A stretch of 64,000 bases of DNA, taken from positions 1-64,000 of the forward strand of contig JAGAJN010000024.1 of the NCBI GenBank assembly GCA_017828975.1, given 5' to 3'. The DNA is from Oscillospiraceae bacterium (GTDB lineage Bacteria > Bacillota > Clostridia > Oscillospirales > Ruminococcaceae). The notes under the pieces are model-generated. The model searched no databases and was not told the DNA's origin. It was given only the letters and a program-made list of their open reading frames with translations. Both the position numbers and the translations under genes were made by a program. Below, piece by piece: positions 26,912 through 38,222 of the stretch; within the stretch, counting starts at the first letter, position 1, and each line of letters opens with the position of its first letter.

Positions 26912-28264
26912 ATGAATTCTTTCGGCGAAGTCTTTGAAATGGTCAAAACCTATTGCCTTGAAGTCGCTAACGTCGGGGATATCGCTTTTAAACTCTGGAT
27001 AAATCCCCTTGAACCCGTTAAGCTGGAGGATAATGTTGCCTATTTTACCGTGAAATCCTCATTCCAGAGAAATATTATTACCAAGAATTACGAGAAAATT
27101 CTCCTCGCAGCCTTCGCAAATACTCTCGGATTTGACGTCAGCATACATATCGACGTGACCGAAGAGGAGGAGGAAAACGGCGAAGGCGACCCCATCTCCG
27201 AGGATTCCGCAGTTAAACAGGCGGAGCTTATGCAGACCTTCCGGGGTGCCGAATATGACTATACTTTCGATACTTTTATAGTGGGACGTTCCAACGAGTT
27301 CGCATATGCAGCCTGCACAGCCGTTGCGAAAAACTGCGGAAGTACCTATAATCCCCTGTTTCTCCACGGTCCGTCGGGACTTGGCAAGACACATCTGCTG
27401 AACGCTATCAGCTATGAAATAAAAAAGAACGCCCCCGATACCAATATTATATATGTAACGGGCGAAGTGTTTGCAAACGAGCTTATCGCCGCTATCCAGA
27501 ATAAGGACACCTCGCAGTTCCATAAGAAATACCGCAGCGCCGATGTCCTTCTTGTGGACGATATTCAGTTTATTGCGGGTAAAGAGTCCACTCAGGAGGA
27601 ATTTTTCCATACATTTAACGAGCTGCATCAGGTCAACAAGCAGATAGTTCTGACCTCCGACCGTCCGCCGAAGGACATAAAAACTCTGGAGGACCGCATC
27701 AGGACACGCTTTGAATGGGGACTTATCGCAGACATTTCCCTGCCCGATTTTGAAACAAGAGTTGCTATCATCAAGCGTAAAGCCGAGCTTTTGCAGCTGG
27801 ACATTTCCGATGAGGTTGCCGAATTCATCGCAAACCGCCTGAAAACCAATATCCGACAGCTGGAGGGCGCAGTCAAAAAGCTGAAAGCCTCAAAGCATCT
27901 GGTGGGAACTCCACCGTCCATCGCAATGGCGCAGAACGTTATCCGTGAGATCCTGAACGACGACCAGCCCGAACCCGTTACCGTTGAAGCTATCATTGGC
28001 GAGGTGGCAAACATCTACTCCGTCACCACCGATGACATCAAGTCCAACAAGCGTTCACAGCAGGTTTCTCTTGCCCGAAAGGTGGCTGTTTACGTTATCC
28101 GTGAGATAACTCAGATGTCCTTGGACGCTATCGGAATGGAGATCGGCGGCAGAGATCATTCCACCATCGTTTACTATAATAATGATATTGAAACCAAAAT
28201 GAAGAAAAATCCTCAGCTGAAAGAAACGGTTGAAGATATAATCAAAAACATCAGCGCAAGGTGA
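26912..28264 (+). CDS. dnaA: Chromosomal replication initiator DnaA
   Basis: The protein has 450 residues. Domain I comprises residues 1-80; a short acidic linker (EEEEENGEGD) follows. The AAA+ domain has Walker A GPSGLGKTHLL (about 153) and Walker B VLLVDDIQFI; the C-terminal DNA-binding domain carries the signature GGRDHSTIVYYNND. It binds DnaA boxes and opens the origin. GAGAAAGGGG precedes the ATG. The downstream 640-bp gap contains its binding sites. Confidence 0.98.
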   Translation: MNSFGEVFEMVKTYCLEVANVGDIAFKLWINPLEPVKLEDNVAYFTVKSSFQRNIITKNYEKILLAAFANTLGFDVSIHIDVTEEEEENGEGDPISEDSAVKQAELMQTFRGAEYDYTFDTFIVGRSNEFAYAACTAVAKNCGSTYNPLFLHGPSGLGKTHLLNAISYEIKKNAPDTNIIYVTGEVFANELIAAIQNKDTSQFHKKYRSADVLLVDDIQFIAGKESTQEEFFHTFNELHQVNKQIVLTSDRPPKDIKTLEDRIRTRFEWGLIADISLPDFETRVAIIKRKAELLQLDISDEVAEFIANRLKTNIRQLEGAVKKLKASKHLVGTPPSIAMAQNVIREILNDDQPEPVTVEAIIGEVANIYSVTTDDIKSNKRSQQVSLARKVAVYVIREITQMSLDAIGMEIGGRDHSTIVYYNNDIETKMKKNPQLKETVEDIIKNISAR

Positions 28265-28292
28265 TGCTTTAATATAAGCGCAAGATATTTTT

Positions 28293-28318
28293 TGTAGGGG
28301 ACGGGTTTCCCGTCCCGC
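28293..28318 (+). repeat. 26-bp dispersed hairpin repeat, copy 1
   Basis: The 26 bp are identical to 57901-57926. The centre GGGACGGG/CCCGTCCC folds as a hairpin. Here it lies 28 nt after the dnaA stop; the second copy follows the DUF975-like gene. Confidence 0.8.
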
Positions 28319-28429
28319 TGCATTGTCCCGCTTACATCATCTTTAAAAACGTGAAACACCCGTTCCCTATAAAAATTCCGCATGAAACTGCGGTTTATTT
28401 TTGTTCAAAAAAGCGATTACATAAAGTTG

Positions 28430-28740
28430 ATTTTTGAGTTTTCAACAGGGTGTTGAAAGTTAAGTTGAAAACTTTGGTAAACAGAAAAATCTAAGAAAAC
28501 AGACCATATTTCAACAATATTACCGTCTGTATAATGATTTTTTCAACCATTTGTCAAAAAAATTCCGCAGGGTAAAGATTTTCAACGAAATTATCCACAT
28601 AAATTCAACTTCAACTCCACAGTATTTAACACTTTCAACGGCAGATTTTCTCTTTTGACTTTTCAACAAGTTTTCAGCATACAGGCTGTTGACAAATATT
28701 CTCCGCAGTTACAGGGTTTAAGGCGGTTTTCAACAATTTA
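28430..28740. other. oriC: Replication origin region (oriC)
   Basis: The dnaA-dnaN gap has one perfect DnaA box TTATCCACA (28591-28599) and about nine TTTCAAC/GTTGAAA motifs, several extending to TTTTCAACA, which differs from the DnaA consensus at two positions. A dyad TTTTCAACA/TGTTGAAA is at 28439-28459. The strand switch of the genes on either side supports an origin here or immediately upstream of dnaA. Confidence 0.8.
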
Positions 28741-28932
28741 ACCGTCCCTACTGCTACGACTGTTTATATTTATATTATTTTATTATTATTTGATGCAGCA
28801 CAGGGGGTTTTTTTCAGTTTTCTGCGGCTCCGCCTGTTGAATTCCGATTAAGGTAAGTAAACGCTGCTTACCGATGATTATGCAGACAAAATGAATATGC
28901 AGATGCTGCACCAAAGAAAGGATTTCAGAATT

Positions 28933-30033
28933 ATGAAAATGTCTTTTTCCAAATCAGAAATGAGTGAGGCGCTCAACAACATTTCAAGGGCTGTCCCCCA
29001 GAGGGCAACTATCCCTGCGCTGGAGGGCGTCAAGCTTTGTCTTATAAACGGCAAGCTGGAGATCACCGGCTATGACCTGGAGATCGGCATACAGACGGTC
29101 ATTGACGCAAAAAGCGATGATTACGGCGAATATGTATTCAATTCCCGCCTTTTTTCGGATATTATCAGGAAAATGCCCAACGAAATCGTTACAGTGGAAA
29201 TTAATACCAATCTCACCTCAAGGATATTCAGCGGAAATGCGGAATACAACATTATGGCAATGTCCGCAGATGAATATCCCTCTATCCCCGAAGCAAATCA
29301 GGAAAGAAAGATAACTATCCCCCAGCCGCTGCTTAAAAATATGATAAATCAGACCATATTTGCGGTAGCCGTATCGGAAACAAAGCCAATTCTCACGGGT
29401 GAGCTTTTCGAGATAGAGGACGGCAGCTTCAACCTTGTTGCCATCGACGGCTACAAGCTGGCTATCAGAAACGAAATGCTTAAAACCGACCAGAACTACA
29501 ACTTCGTTATCAAAGCAAGGTCACTTTCGGAAATTGCCAAGCTTCTGGGCGATGACGACAGCAAAATGGCGGAGATTTTTGTCAGCAAAAAGCATATTAA
29601 CTTCAAAATTTCCAATTATACCGTTATATCAAGACTTCTTGAGGGCGAATTCCACAATTACAGAGGAGCGATGCCCAAGGAATACGAAACGGAAGTCATT
29701 ATCGACACAAAGCCCTTTATCGACTGCCTCGACCGCTGCACCCTGCTGCTCAATGACAAGGTAAAAGCCCCCGTAAGATGCGCATTTGCCGATAATGAGA
29801 TAAAGATAAGCTGCACATCGACCATAGGAAAGCTTTCCGACGAGATGAACGCAGAAATAAACGGCCCCGAGGTGGAGATAGGCTTCAACTGCCGCTATCT
29901 GCTTGACGCCCTCAGAGCCGCCGAGTCGGACAAGGTAAGGCTTTCCCTGAACGGTTCCGCATCGCCCATGAGGATAACACCCATCGACGGCGACAGCTTT
30001 ACATTCCTTGTTCTTCCCGTAAGACTGAGATAA
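28933..30033 (+). CDS. dnaN: DNA polymerase III beta subunit (sliding clamp)
   Basis: The protein has 366 residues and forms the dimeric ring that tethers polymerase to DNA. Three clamp domains follow in order, with ISRAVPQRATIPALEGVKL, FSGNAEYNIMAMSADEYPSIP, and the C-terminal FTFLVLPVRL typical of clamps. ATG 28933 is chosen because it gives the canonical N-terminus (MKMSFSKSEM) and has AAAGGA upstream; a longer in-frame start at 28891 is less likely. Confidence 0.96.
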   Translation: MKMSFSKSEMSEALNNISRAVPQRATIPALEGVKLCLINGKLEITGYDLEIGIQTVIDAKSDDYGEYVFNSRLFSDIIRKMPNEIVTVEINTNLTSRIFSGNAEYNIMAMSADEYPSIPEANQERKITIPQPLLKNMINQTIFAVAVSETKPILTGELFEIEDGSFNLVAIDGYKLAIRNEMLKTDQNYNFVIKARSLSEIAKLLGDDDSKMAEIFVSKKHINFKISNYTVISRLLEGEFHNYRGAMPKEYETEVIIDTKPFIDCLDRCTLLLNDKVKAPVRCAFADNEIKISCTSTIGKLSDEMNAEINGPEVEIGFNCRYLLDALRAAESDKVRLSLNGSASPMRITPIDGDSFTFLVLPVRLR

Positions 30034-30045
30034 GGAGTATCCCAA

Positions 30046-30249
30046 ATGGAAATAAAGATAACTACCGAATATATAAAGCTTGACCAGCTTCTGAAATTCT
30101 CGGGTGCAGTTGTGACCGGCTCGGAGGCAAAGGAGCTTATTTCGGAAAATAAGGTTTCCGTCAACGGCGAGATATGCACGATGCGGAGGAAAAAGCTCCG
30201 TATCGGCGATGTTGTGTCCGTCGGCGGAAATGAGTATACGATCATCTGA
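30046..30249 (+). CDS. S4-domain RNA-binding protein (YaaA/RlbA type)
   Basis: The protein has 67 residues consisting of a single S4 domain (IKLDQLLKFSGAVVTGSEAKELI, then ENKVSVNGE). It is encoded between dnaN and recF, the conserved place for the YaaA/RlbA family, which has been linked to ribosome assembly. Only 12 bp separate it from dnaN. Confidence 0.88.
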   Translation: MEIKITTEYIKLDQLLKFSGAVVTGSEAKELISENKVSVNGEICTMRRKKLRIGDVVSVGGNEYTII

Positions 30250-30264
30250 GAGGACGCGGTTCAT

Positions 30265-31410
30265 ATTTATATTACCCGAATGAAAGCGAATGGCTTTAAA
30301 AATCTCGAAGAAGCCGACCTTTCCCCCCACAGATATATGAATATCCTCTACGGCAGCAATGCCCAGGGGAAAACCAATTTCATAGAATCGGTGTGGGTGT
30401 GTACCGGCTGCCGCAGCTTTCGTGGTACCAAGGAAAGGGATTATGTCGGCTTTAACAAACCTCGTTCGGAGATCATAATGGAATTTTGCGACAGCGAGCG
30501 GCGGCAGTCTGTCGCTATCCGTCACGACAAGGAGCGGAAATTCCGAAGAAATATGGCACTGAACGGTGTTAACATAAACTCACTTTCTCAGCTGTTCGGC
30601 AGCTTTGAGGCGGTGGTGTTCACGCCCGAGGACCTGGAGCTTTCAAAGGGTTCCCCCGATGCCAGAAGAAATTATATGAACACGGGCATTTCACAGCTGA
30701 GAAAAAGCTATCATATCGACGTGGTAAGCTATAACCGAGCGATAATGCACAGAAATGCCGTTATCAAAAATATACTTCTTGGAATGGCGAAAAAGTCCGA
30801 CCTTGACATCTGGGATACACAGCTTGCCCGCTTCGGGGCAGCAATTATTTCCGCAAGAAGCCGTTATATACGGGATATTGCCAAAAAAGCCGAGCAGCTT
30901 TATAACGATATTTCCTCGGGTAAGGAAAGGCTGGAGCTTTACTACCTGTCAAGCGTTTTCCGTGATGTCAGGGAGTACGGGGAAATGGACTTCTGCAATC
31001 CCTTAGCTATCCCCGAAATAAGACGCAGATACGAGCTTGCCCTTAACAGGTGGCAGGACAGCGACATAAAATCGGGAATGACGGTAAACGGCGTCCACCG
31101 TGACGATATAATCACAAAGATAAACGGCGTAATGTCCCGTGAATTCGGCTCACAGGGGCAGTCAAGGAGCATCGCACTTGTTATGAAGCTGGCACAGGCT
31201 CAGCTTATTGAGGAAACAGTCGGGGAAGCTCCCGTGGTTCTTCTGGACGATGTTCTCAGCGAGCTTGACCCGCAGCGTCAGGAGTTCGTTTTAAGGCGGC
31301 TGGACGGGTTTCAGGTGTTTGTCACCTGCTGCGACAGGGTTTCTGCTATGCGGTTCGGTGAGGGAAAGATATTTTACGTCGAAAACGGAAAGATCCGGGA
31401 GGAAAATTAA
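30265..31410 (+). CDS. recF: DNA replication and repair protein RecF
   Basis: The protein has 381 residues if the start is ATT 30265, or 376 from ATG 30280. It is an SMC-like ATPase: Walker A GSNAQGKTN at about 35, signature GSQGQSRSIALVMKLAQ, Walker B VVLLDDVLSELD. It loads RecA at gaps. The ATT reading aligns residue for residue with the B. subtilis N-terminus (MYIQNLELTSYRNY against xYITRMKANGFKNL) and follows GAGAGGA (30248-30254); the ATG has no ribosome binding site and would delete part of the first beta strand. Confidence 0.94.
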   Translation: MYITRMKANGFKNLEEADLSPHRYMNILYGSNAQGKTNFIESVWVCTGCRSFRGTKERDYVGFNKPRSEIIMEFCDSERRQSVAIRHDKERKFRRNMALNGVNINSLSQLFGSFEAVVFTPEDLELSKGSPDARRNYMNTGISQLRKSYHIDVVSYNRAIMHRNAVIKNILLGMAKKSDLDIWDTQLARFGAAIISARSRYIRDIAKKAEQLYNDISSGKERLELYYLSSVFRDVREYGEMDFCNPLAIPEIRRRYELALNRWQDSDIKSGMTVNGVHRDDIITKINGVMSREFGSQGQSRSIALVMKLAQAQLIEETVGEAPVVLLDDVLSELDPQRQEFVLRRLDGFQVFVTCCDRVSAMRFGEGKIFYVENGKIREEN

Positions 31411-31411
31411 T

Positions 31412-33656
<2,245 letters not shown>

Positions 33657-33677
33657 CTACCAAAAAGGAAAGAAAAA

Positions 33678-34319
33678 ATGCTAGATAAAATGTTTGATGA
33701 AAGCATCGACGGTGAGGATTTTTATCAGACCGACCCCATGGGCGGCGACCCAATAGCAGGCGGCGTTTACCTCTCCGACACCGAGCTTATTATGAACGGC
33801 TTCAGGCTGTTTCAGAAACGCTACGGAATGAAAAATATCATTATCCAGCTGATACTTATTGCGCTGGCTATCGGCGTGCAGATAACGGCTCTTGTTATCG
33901 ACAGGGGCGCACAGTCGGCGTGGGCACTCATAGGCGTTTGCGTTGCGCTGGCGGTCATTATTCTGCTGCGTCCGAGGAAAATTGCCAAGGACCTGGAAAA
34001 CAATATCAAGGAGCTGGAAGGTACAAAATACAGCTGCATCGTCTACCCTCTTGCGGTGAAAATATCCACCGAGCAGGACAGAATAGATTTTGAAAACAGG
34101 GAGAAAAACGGAGAAACCGACGCTGACGAGGAAATTCCCGCCACCGTCATTCATCTGGACAATCCCGCCGTTGAGATGGTGGAGGACAGCGATAAATATC
34201 TCCTCTACATCAAGAAAAGCAATATGTACGTTATCCCGAAATCTGCATTTTCCGATGAAGATAACAAGCTTATCTCCGAAAGGCTGCAAAAAATTATGGG
34301 AATACGCTACAAGGTCTGA
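33678..34319 (+). CDS. YcxB-like membrane protein between gyrB and gyrA
   Basis: The protein has 213 residues. An N-terminal soluble stretch leads to two transmembrane helices (about 57-76 and 83-100) and a C-terminal YcxB-like domain (IHLDNPAVEMVEDSDKYLLY, then NMYVIPKSAFSDEDNKLISE). The role of the family is not known. It lies 21 bp after gyrB and 14 bp before gyrA, so it is co-transcribed with gyrase, where most relatives have no gene or a different one. Its own AAAGGAAAG ribosome binding site is clear. Confidence 0.75.
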   Translation: MLDKMFDESIDGEDFYQTDPMGGDPIAGGVYLSDTELIMNGFRLFQKRYGMKNIIIQLILIALAIGVQITALVIDRGAQSAWALIGVCVALAVIILLRPRKIAKDLENNIKELEGTKYSCIVYPLAVKISTEQDRIDFENREKNGETDADEEIPATVIHLDNPAVEMVEDSDKYLLYIKKSNMYVIPKSAFSDEDNKLISERLQKIMGIRYKV

Positions 34320-34333
34320 AAGGATAGGATAGA

Positions 34334-36889
34334 ATGAACGACAGTGAAAACAGCAAGGTAATACACGTTGACGTTGAAAAGGAAATGCGGGAATCCTTCC
34401 TGCAATACTCTATGTCCGTTATCGTGGCAAGAGCGCTCCCCGATGTCAGGGACGGTCTGAAGCCAGTTCACAGGCGTATCCTTTACACAATGTACGAGGA
34501 CGGTCTGACTCCCGATAAAAAGTACCTAAAGAGTGCTACCACCGTCGGTGACGTGCTGGGTAAATATCACCCCCACGGCGATGCTTCCGTTTACGATGCT
34601 CTCGTAAGACTGGCGCAGGACTTTTCCATGCGCTATCCGCTTGTTGACGGTCACGGAAACTTCGGTTCGGTGGACGGCGACCCCCCTGCTGCTTACCGTT
34701 ATACAGAAGCAAAAATGTCCAAAATATCCGTGGAAATGCTCACGGACATTAACAAGGAAACCATTCCTTATACCTCAAACTATGACGACCGTCTGAAAGA
34801 ACCCGTGGTGCTGCCCAGCCGTTACCCGAATATTCTGGTAAACGGTTCGACCGGTATCGCCGTAGGTATGGCTACAAATATCCCGCCCCATAATTTACGG
34901 GAAACTATTGACGCCGTAAATCTGCTTATCGACAATCCCGAAGCGTCCCTTGATGAAATAATGGAGTGCATAAAGGGTCCCGATTTCCCCACAGGCGGCA
35001 TTATTATGGGCAGAGCGGGCATCAGAGCCGCTTATGCGACAGGTAGAGGTAAGATAACTCTCCGTGCAAAGACGTCCATTGAGGAGATAAACGGCAGAAA
35101 CTGCATTATCGTCCACGAAATTCCCTATATGGTCAACAAGGCAAGGCTTATCGAGGCAATGGCTCAGCTTGTCAAGGATAAGAGAATTGACGGAATCCAC
35201 TTTATCCGTGACGAATCGGACAGAGAGGGTATGCGTATCGTTATCGAGCTGAAAAAGGACGCTATCCCACAGCTGGTGCTGAATAAGCTGTTTAGCTTTA
35301 CACAGTTACAGGACACAGTAGGCGTTATCCTCCTTGCCCTTGTAAACGGCGAACCGAAAATTCTGACACTCAAGCAGATATTGCAGGAGTATATAAAATT
35401 CCAAGAGGAAGTAATCCGAAACAGGACAAATTTCGACCTGAGAAAGGCAAAGGAAAGAGCCCACATTTTAGAGGGCTTAGTCGTTGCTATCAACAATATT
35501 GACGAAGTTATCGAGATAATGAAAACCTCCAAGTCTATCCCCCACGGTAAGGAAAGACTTCAGGAGCGCTTCGGCATCACCGAAATTCAGGCGGAAGCTA
35601 TCGTTCAGATGACTATCGGACGTTTAACAGGCTTGGAGGAGCAGAAAATTCTTGATGAACTGGCTGCACTTCACAAGAAAATTGCCGAGCTGGAGGAAAT
35701 CCTCGCAAATGAACATAAGCTTCTCGGCATCATCAAGGACGAAATAAACGTTATCAAGGATAAGTACGGCGACGACAGAAGAACACAGATAGAGTCCGTC
35801 AGCGGCGAGGTGGACATTGAGGATCTTATCCCCGTTGAGGACTGCGTTGTGACATATACAAATATCGGCTACATCAAGCGTCAGCCCGTTTCCGACTATA
35901 AGATACAGAACCGAGGCGGCAAGGGCGTTACGGGTATGAAGCAGCGTGACGAGGACTTTGTTCAGGAGATGTTCATTTCTTCGACTCACGACAACGTGCT
36001 TTTCATCACCAACAAGGGCATTATGTATAAGCTGAAATGCTATGAGATCCCCGAGGGTTCAAAGCAGTCCAGAGGTGTGAACGCCGTTAATCTGCTGCCC
36101 CTTACCGACGGCGAAAAGATAGCTGCAATGATAAAGACCTCCGATTTTGACGAGAACAAGTTTATCGTTATGGTAACGAAAAACGGCAAGATAAAGCGCA
36201 CCTGCCTTGCGGAATATAAGAACGTCCGCAAGAACGGACTTATCGCTATCGGACTTGACGAGGGCGACGAGATAGAGGGCGTAAGAATGACCGACGGCAG
36301 CGCACAGCTTATCGTTGCGACCCGCGGCGGCTATGCTATCAGGATCGAGGAAAACACTATGCGTCCTCTGGGACGTTCCGCTCACGGCGTTAGGGCTATC
36401 AAGCTCAGAGAGGGCGACAGCGTTGTTTCCATGGCAAGAGTCAGAGATGGGGCGACTGTCCTCACCGTCAGCGAAAAGGGTCTTGGCAGACGTGCAGACC
36501 TTTCGCAGTACAGGATACAGAACAGGGGCGGCTACGGCTTGAAGAATTACCCTGTTTCCAACGAAAAGGGTTATGTATGCGGCATAAAGGTCGTTGACGA
36601 TACGGACGATATTATCCTTATCTCCGACGACGGCGTTATCATCAGGATAAGGGCGAATGATGTCCGTGTTATGAGCAGATATGCGTCCGGCGTAAGGGTA
36701 ATGCGTGTTCAGGGCGACAGCAAGGTGGTTGCGTTCACGAGAGCAGAGCATGACGAGAATGCCGACGTTCAGAAGGTCGAGCAGCCTGCCGAAGCCGAGC
36801 TTGCAAAGGAAGAAGCGGAGGCTTTGGAGATGGAGAAGAACGAGGTCATTGTTGATGAACCCGTTCCCGATGACGGCGACGAGGAATAA
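34334..36889 (+). CDS. gyrA: DNA gyrase subunit A
   Basis: The protein has 851 residues. The winged-helix catalytic region is present, with the active-site tyrosine Tyr123 in AAYRYTE. The C-terminal beta-pinwheel includes a GyrA box ([12 protein letters not shown]) and further RGGY blades. The quinolone-determining stretch reads [17 protein letters not shown], so the position equivalent to E. coli Ser83 is alanine. The tail is acidic and low in complexity. Confidence 0.98.
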   Translation: MNDSENSKVIHVDVEKEMRESFLQYSMSVIVARALPDVRDGLKPVHRRILYTMYEDGLTPDKKYLKSATTVGDVLGKYHPHGDASVYDALVRLAQDFSMRYPLVDGHGNFGSVDGDPPAAYRYTEAKMSKISVEMLTDINKETIPYTSNYDDRLKEPVVLPSRYPNILVNGSTGIAVGMATNIPPHNLRETIDAVNLLIDNPEASLDEIMECIKGPDFPTGGIIMGRAGIRAAYATGRGKITLRAKTSIEEINGRNCIIVHEIPYMVNKARLIEAMAQLVKDKRIDGIHFIRDESDREGMRIVIELKKDAIPQLVLNKLFSFTQLQDTVGVILLALVNGEPKILTLKQILQEYIKFQEEVIRNRTNFDLRKAKERAHILEGLVVAINNIDEVIEIMKTSKSIPHGKERLQERFGITEIQAEAIVQMTIGRLTGLEEQKILDELAALHKKIAELEEILANEHKLLGIIKDEINVIKDKYGDDRRTQIESVSGEVDIEDLIPVEDCVVTYTNIGYIKRQPVSDYKIQNRGGKGVTGMKQRDEDFVQEMFISSTHDNVLFITNKGIMYKLKCYEIPEGSKQSRGVNAVNLLPLTDGEKIAAMIKTSDFDENKFIVMVTKNGKIKRTCLAEYKNVRKNGLIAIGLDEGDEIEGVRMTDGSAQLIVATRGGYAIRIEENTMRPLGRSAHGVRAIKLREGDSVVSMARVRDGATVLTVSEKGLGRRADLSQYRIQNRGGYGLKNYPVSNEKGYVCGIKVVDDTDDIILISDDGVIIRIRANDVRVMSRYASGVRVMRVQGDSKVVAFTRAEHDENADVQKVEQPAEAELAKEEAEALEMEKNEVIVDEPVPDDGDEE

Positions 36890-36913
36890 TTTTCCCCGAA
36901 AATAAACAATAAA

Positions 36914-36950
36914 AATGTCACCCGTCAAAAAAGCGGGTGACATTTCTGTA
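36914..36950 (+). terminator. Terminator after gyrA
   Basis: The stem GTCACCCG/CGGGTGAC with an A-rich loop is followed by ATTTCTGT. The T-tract is weak, so read-through into ymdB is possible. Confidence 0.55.
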
Positions 36951-36962
36951 AAAGGAGCAAAT

Positions 36963-37730
36963 ATGAAACTACTCTTCATCGGCGATGTAGTCGGAAAAAG
37001 CGGCTGCGATTTCCTTGCGGACAGGATATACAGCTTAAAAAAATCGGAAAATATCGACATAACGGTCATAAACGGCGAAAATTCCGCCGAGGGAAACGGC
37101 ATCACCCCGCAGTCCCTTGCAATGCTGAAAAAAATGGGCGCAGATGTCGTGACCACGGGAAACCACTGCTTCCGCCGCAAGGAGATAATGAGCTTTTACG
37201 ACAGCGAGGACATTCTCCTCAGACCCGCAAACTATCCCGAGGGCGTTGTGGGAAAGGGCGTATGCACCCTCGATTTCGGGAGATATTCCATTGCCGTTGT
37301 GAATATTCAGGGAACGGTCTACATGGATCAGCTGGATAACCCGTTTACCGTCATTGACAGAATTCTGAGCGAGCTTGACACGCCCAATATTTTTATAGAT
37401 TTCCACGCCGAAGCCACCTCCGAAAAGAAGGCTATGGGACACTACCTGACGGGAAAAGTCACCGCCGTTCTGGGGACGCACACTCATGTCCAGACCGCAG
37501 ATGCTATGGTTTTAGGAGAACACACCGCCTATATCACCGACGTGGGAATGACGGGTCCCGAGCTTTCCGCATTAGGCGTTAAGTCGGAGATAATCATCGA
37601 AAAGCTGAGATTTCATCACCCGGTCAAGTTTGAGGAATCGACAAATCCGTGCTTTATTAACTGCGTTTGTGTGGAATTTGACGAAAAAACAGGTAAAGCA
37701 TACAGAATAACCCCTATGCAGATTAGGTAA
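36963..37730 (+). CDS. ymdB: YmdB-type metallophosphoesterase
   Basis: The protein has 255 residues and belongs to the TIGR00282 metallophosphoesterase family. All metal ligand motifs are present: FIGDVVGKSG, INGENSAEGNG, TTGNHCFRRKE, DFHAEATSEK and GTHTHVQTAD. B. subtilis YmdB hydrolyses 2',3'-cyclic nucleotides and influences biofilm and motility decisions. ATG 36963 is placed by AAAAGGAGC. Confidence 0.92.
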   Translation: MKLLFIGDVVGKSGCDFLADRIYSLKKSENIDITVINGENSAEGNGITPQSLAMLKKMGADVVTTGNHCFRRKEIMSFYDSEDILLRPANYPEGVVGKGVCTLDFGRYSIAVVNIQGTVYMDQLDNPFTVIDRILSELDTPNIFIDFHAEATSEKKAMGHYLTGKVTAVLGTHTHVQTADAMVLGEHTAYITDVGMTGPELSALGVKSEIIIEKLRFHHPVKFEESTNPCFINCVCVEFDEKTGKAYRITPMQIR

Positions 37731-37754
37731 ATTTCACAATCTTCACAATACTTG

Positions 37755-37783
37755 TTGAAATTTTATAAGAGAAGTTGTATAAT
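37755..37783 (+). promoter_or_regulatory. spoVS promoter
   Basis: TTGAAA (37755-37760) and TATAAT (37778-37783) lie 17 bp apart. A leader of about 105 nt follows, with a hairpin at 37792-37828 and a smaller one, CCGAAA/TTTCGG, at 37866-37879. Confidence 0.75.
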
Positions 37784-37895
37784 ATAAATATGGAAGCTTT
37801 ATTTGATTAATAGAATAAATCAACTTCCAAGGGGGTATTTTATTTCAGAGAAAGGAGATACTTATCCGAAAAATTTCGGGTAAAGTGACTTAATT

Positions 37896-38156
37896 ATGGA
37901 AGTACTAAAGGTTTCATCAAGATCTTCACCAAACTCTGTTGCGGGCGCAATAGCCAGCGTCATCAGGGACAATTTCTCTGTTGAGGTACAGGCTGTGGGG
38001 GCAGGCGCCGCAAATCAGGCTATCAAAGCAATAGCTGTTGCACGAGGGTATCTTGCGCCAATCGGAATAGACCTTATTTGTATTCCCGCCTTTGCAAGCG
38101 TTATCATTGAGGGCGAGGAAAGAACAGCTATGAAGCTTATCTGCGAAAGAAGATAA
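37896..38156 (+). CDS. spoVS: Stage V sporulation protein S
   Basis: The protein has 86 residues and matches the whole SpoVS/Alba-like family (VLKVSSRSSPNSVAGAIASV, QAVGAGAANQAIKAIAVARG, ICIPAFASVIIEGEERTAMK). SpoVS affects septation and spore coat assembly in B. subtilis but is also found outside spore formers. The strong AAAGGAG (37851-37857) is 38 nt away, with a hairpin in between; nearer the ATG only a weak AAAGTGA is seen. It is usually found beside ymdB, as here. Confidence 0.95.
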   Translation: MEVLKVSSRSSPNSVAGAIASVIRDNFSVEVQAVGAGAANQAIKAIAVARGYLAPIGIDLICIPAFASVIIEGEERTAMKLICERR

Positions 38157-38222
38157 TATTTGCCGTTCGATGCCGATAAATTTTTGTCGGTGACGAACGG
38201 CGGTTTTTTGGAGGTGACGGGC

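Noticed and set aside
36059-37180. 373-codon frame antisense to gyrA and ymdB
   Set aside because: It spans two clear plus-strand genes and their terminator; no domain or ribosome binding site.
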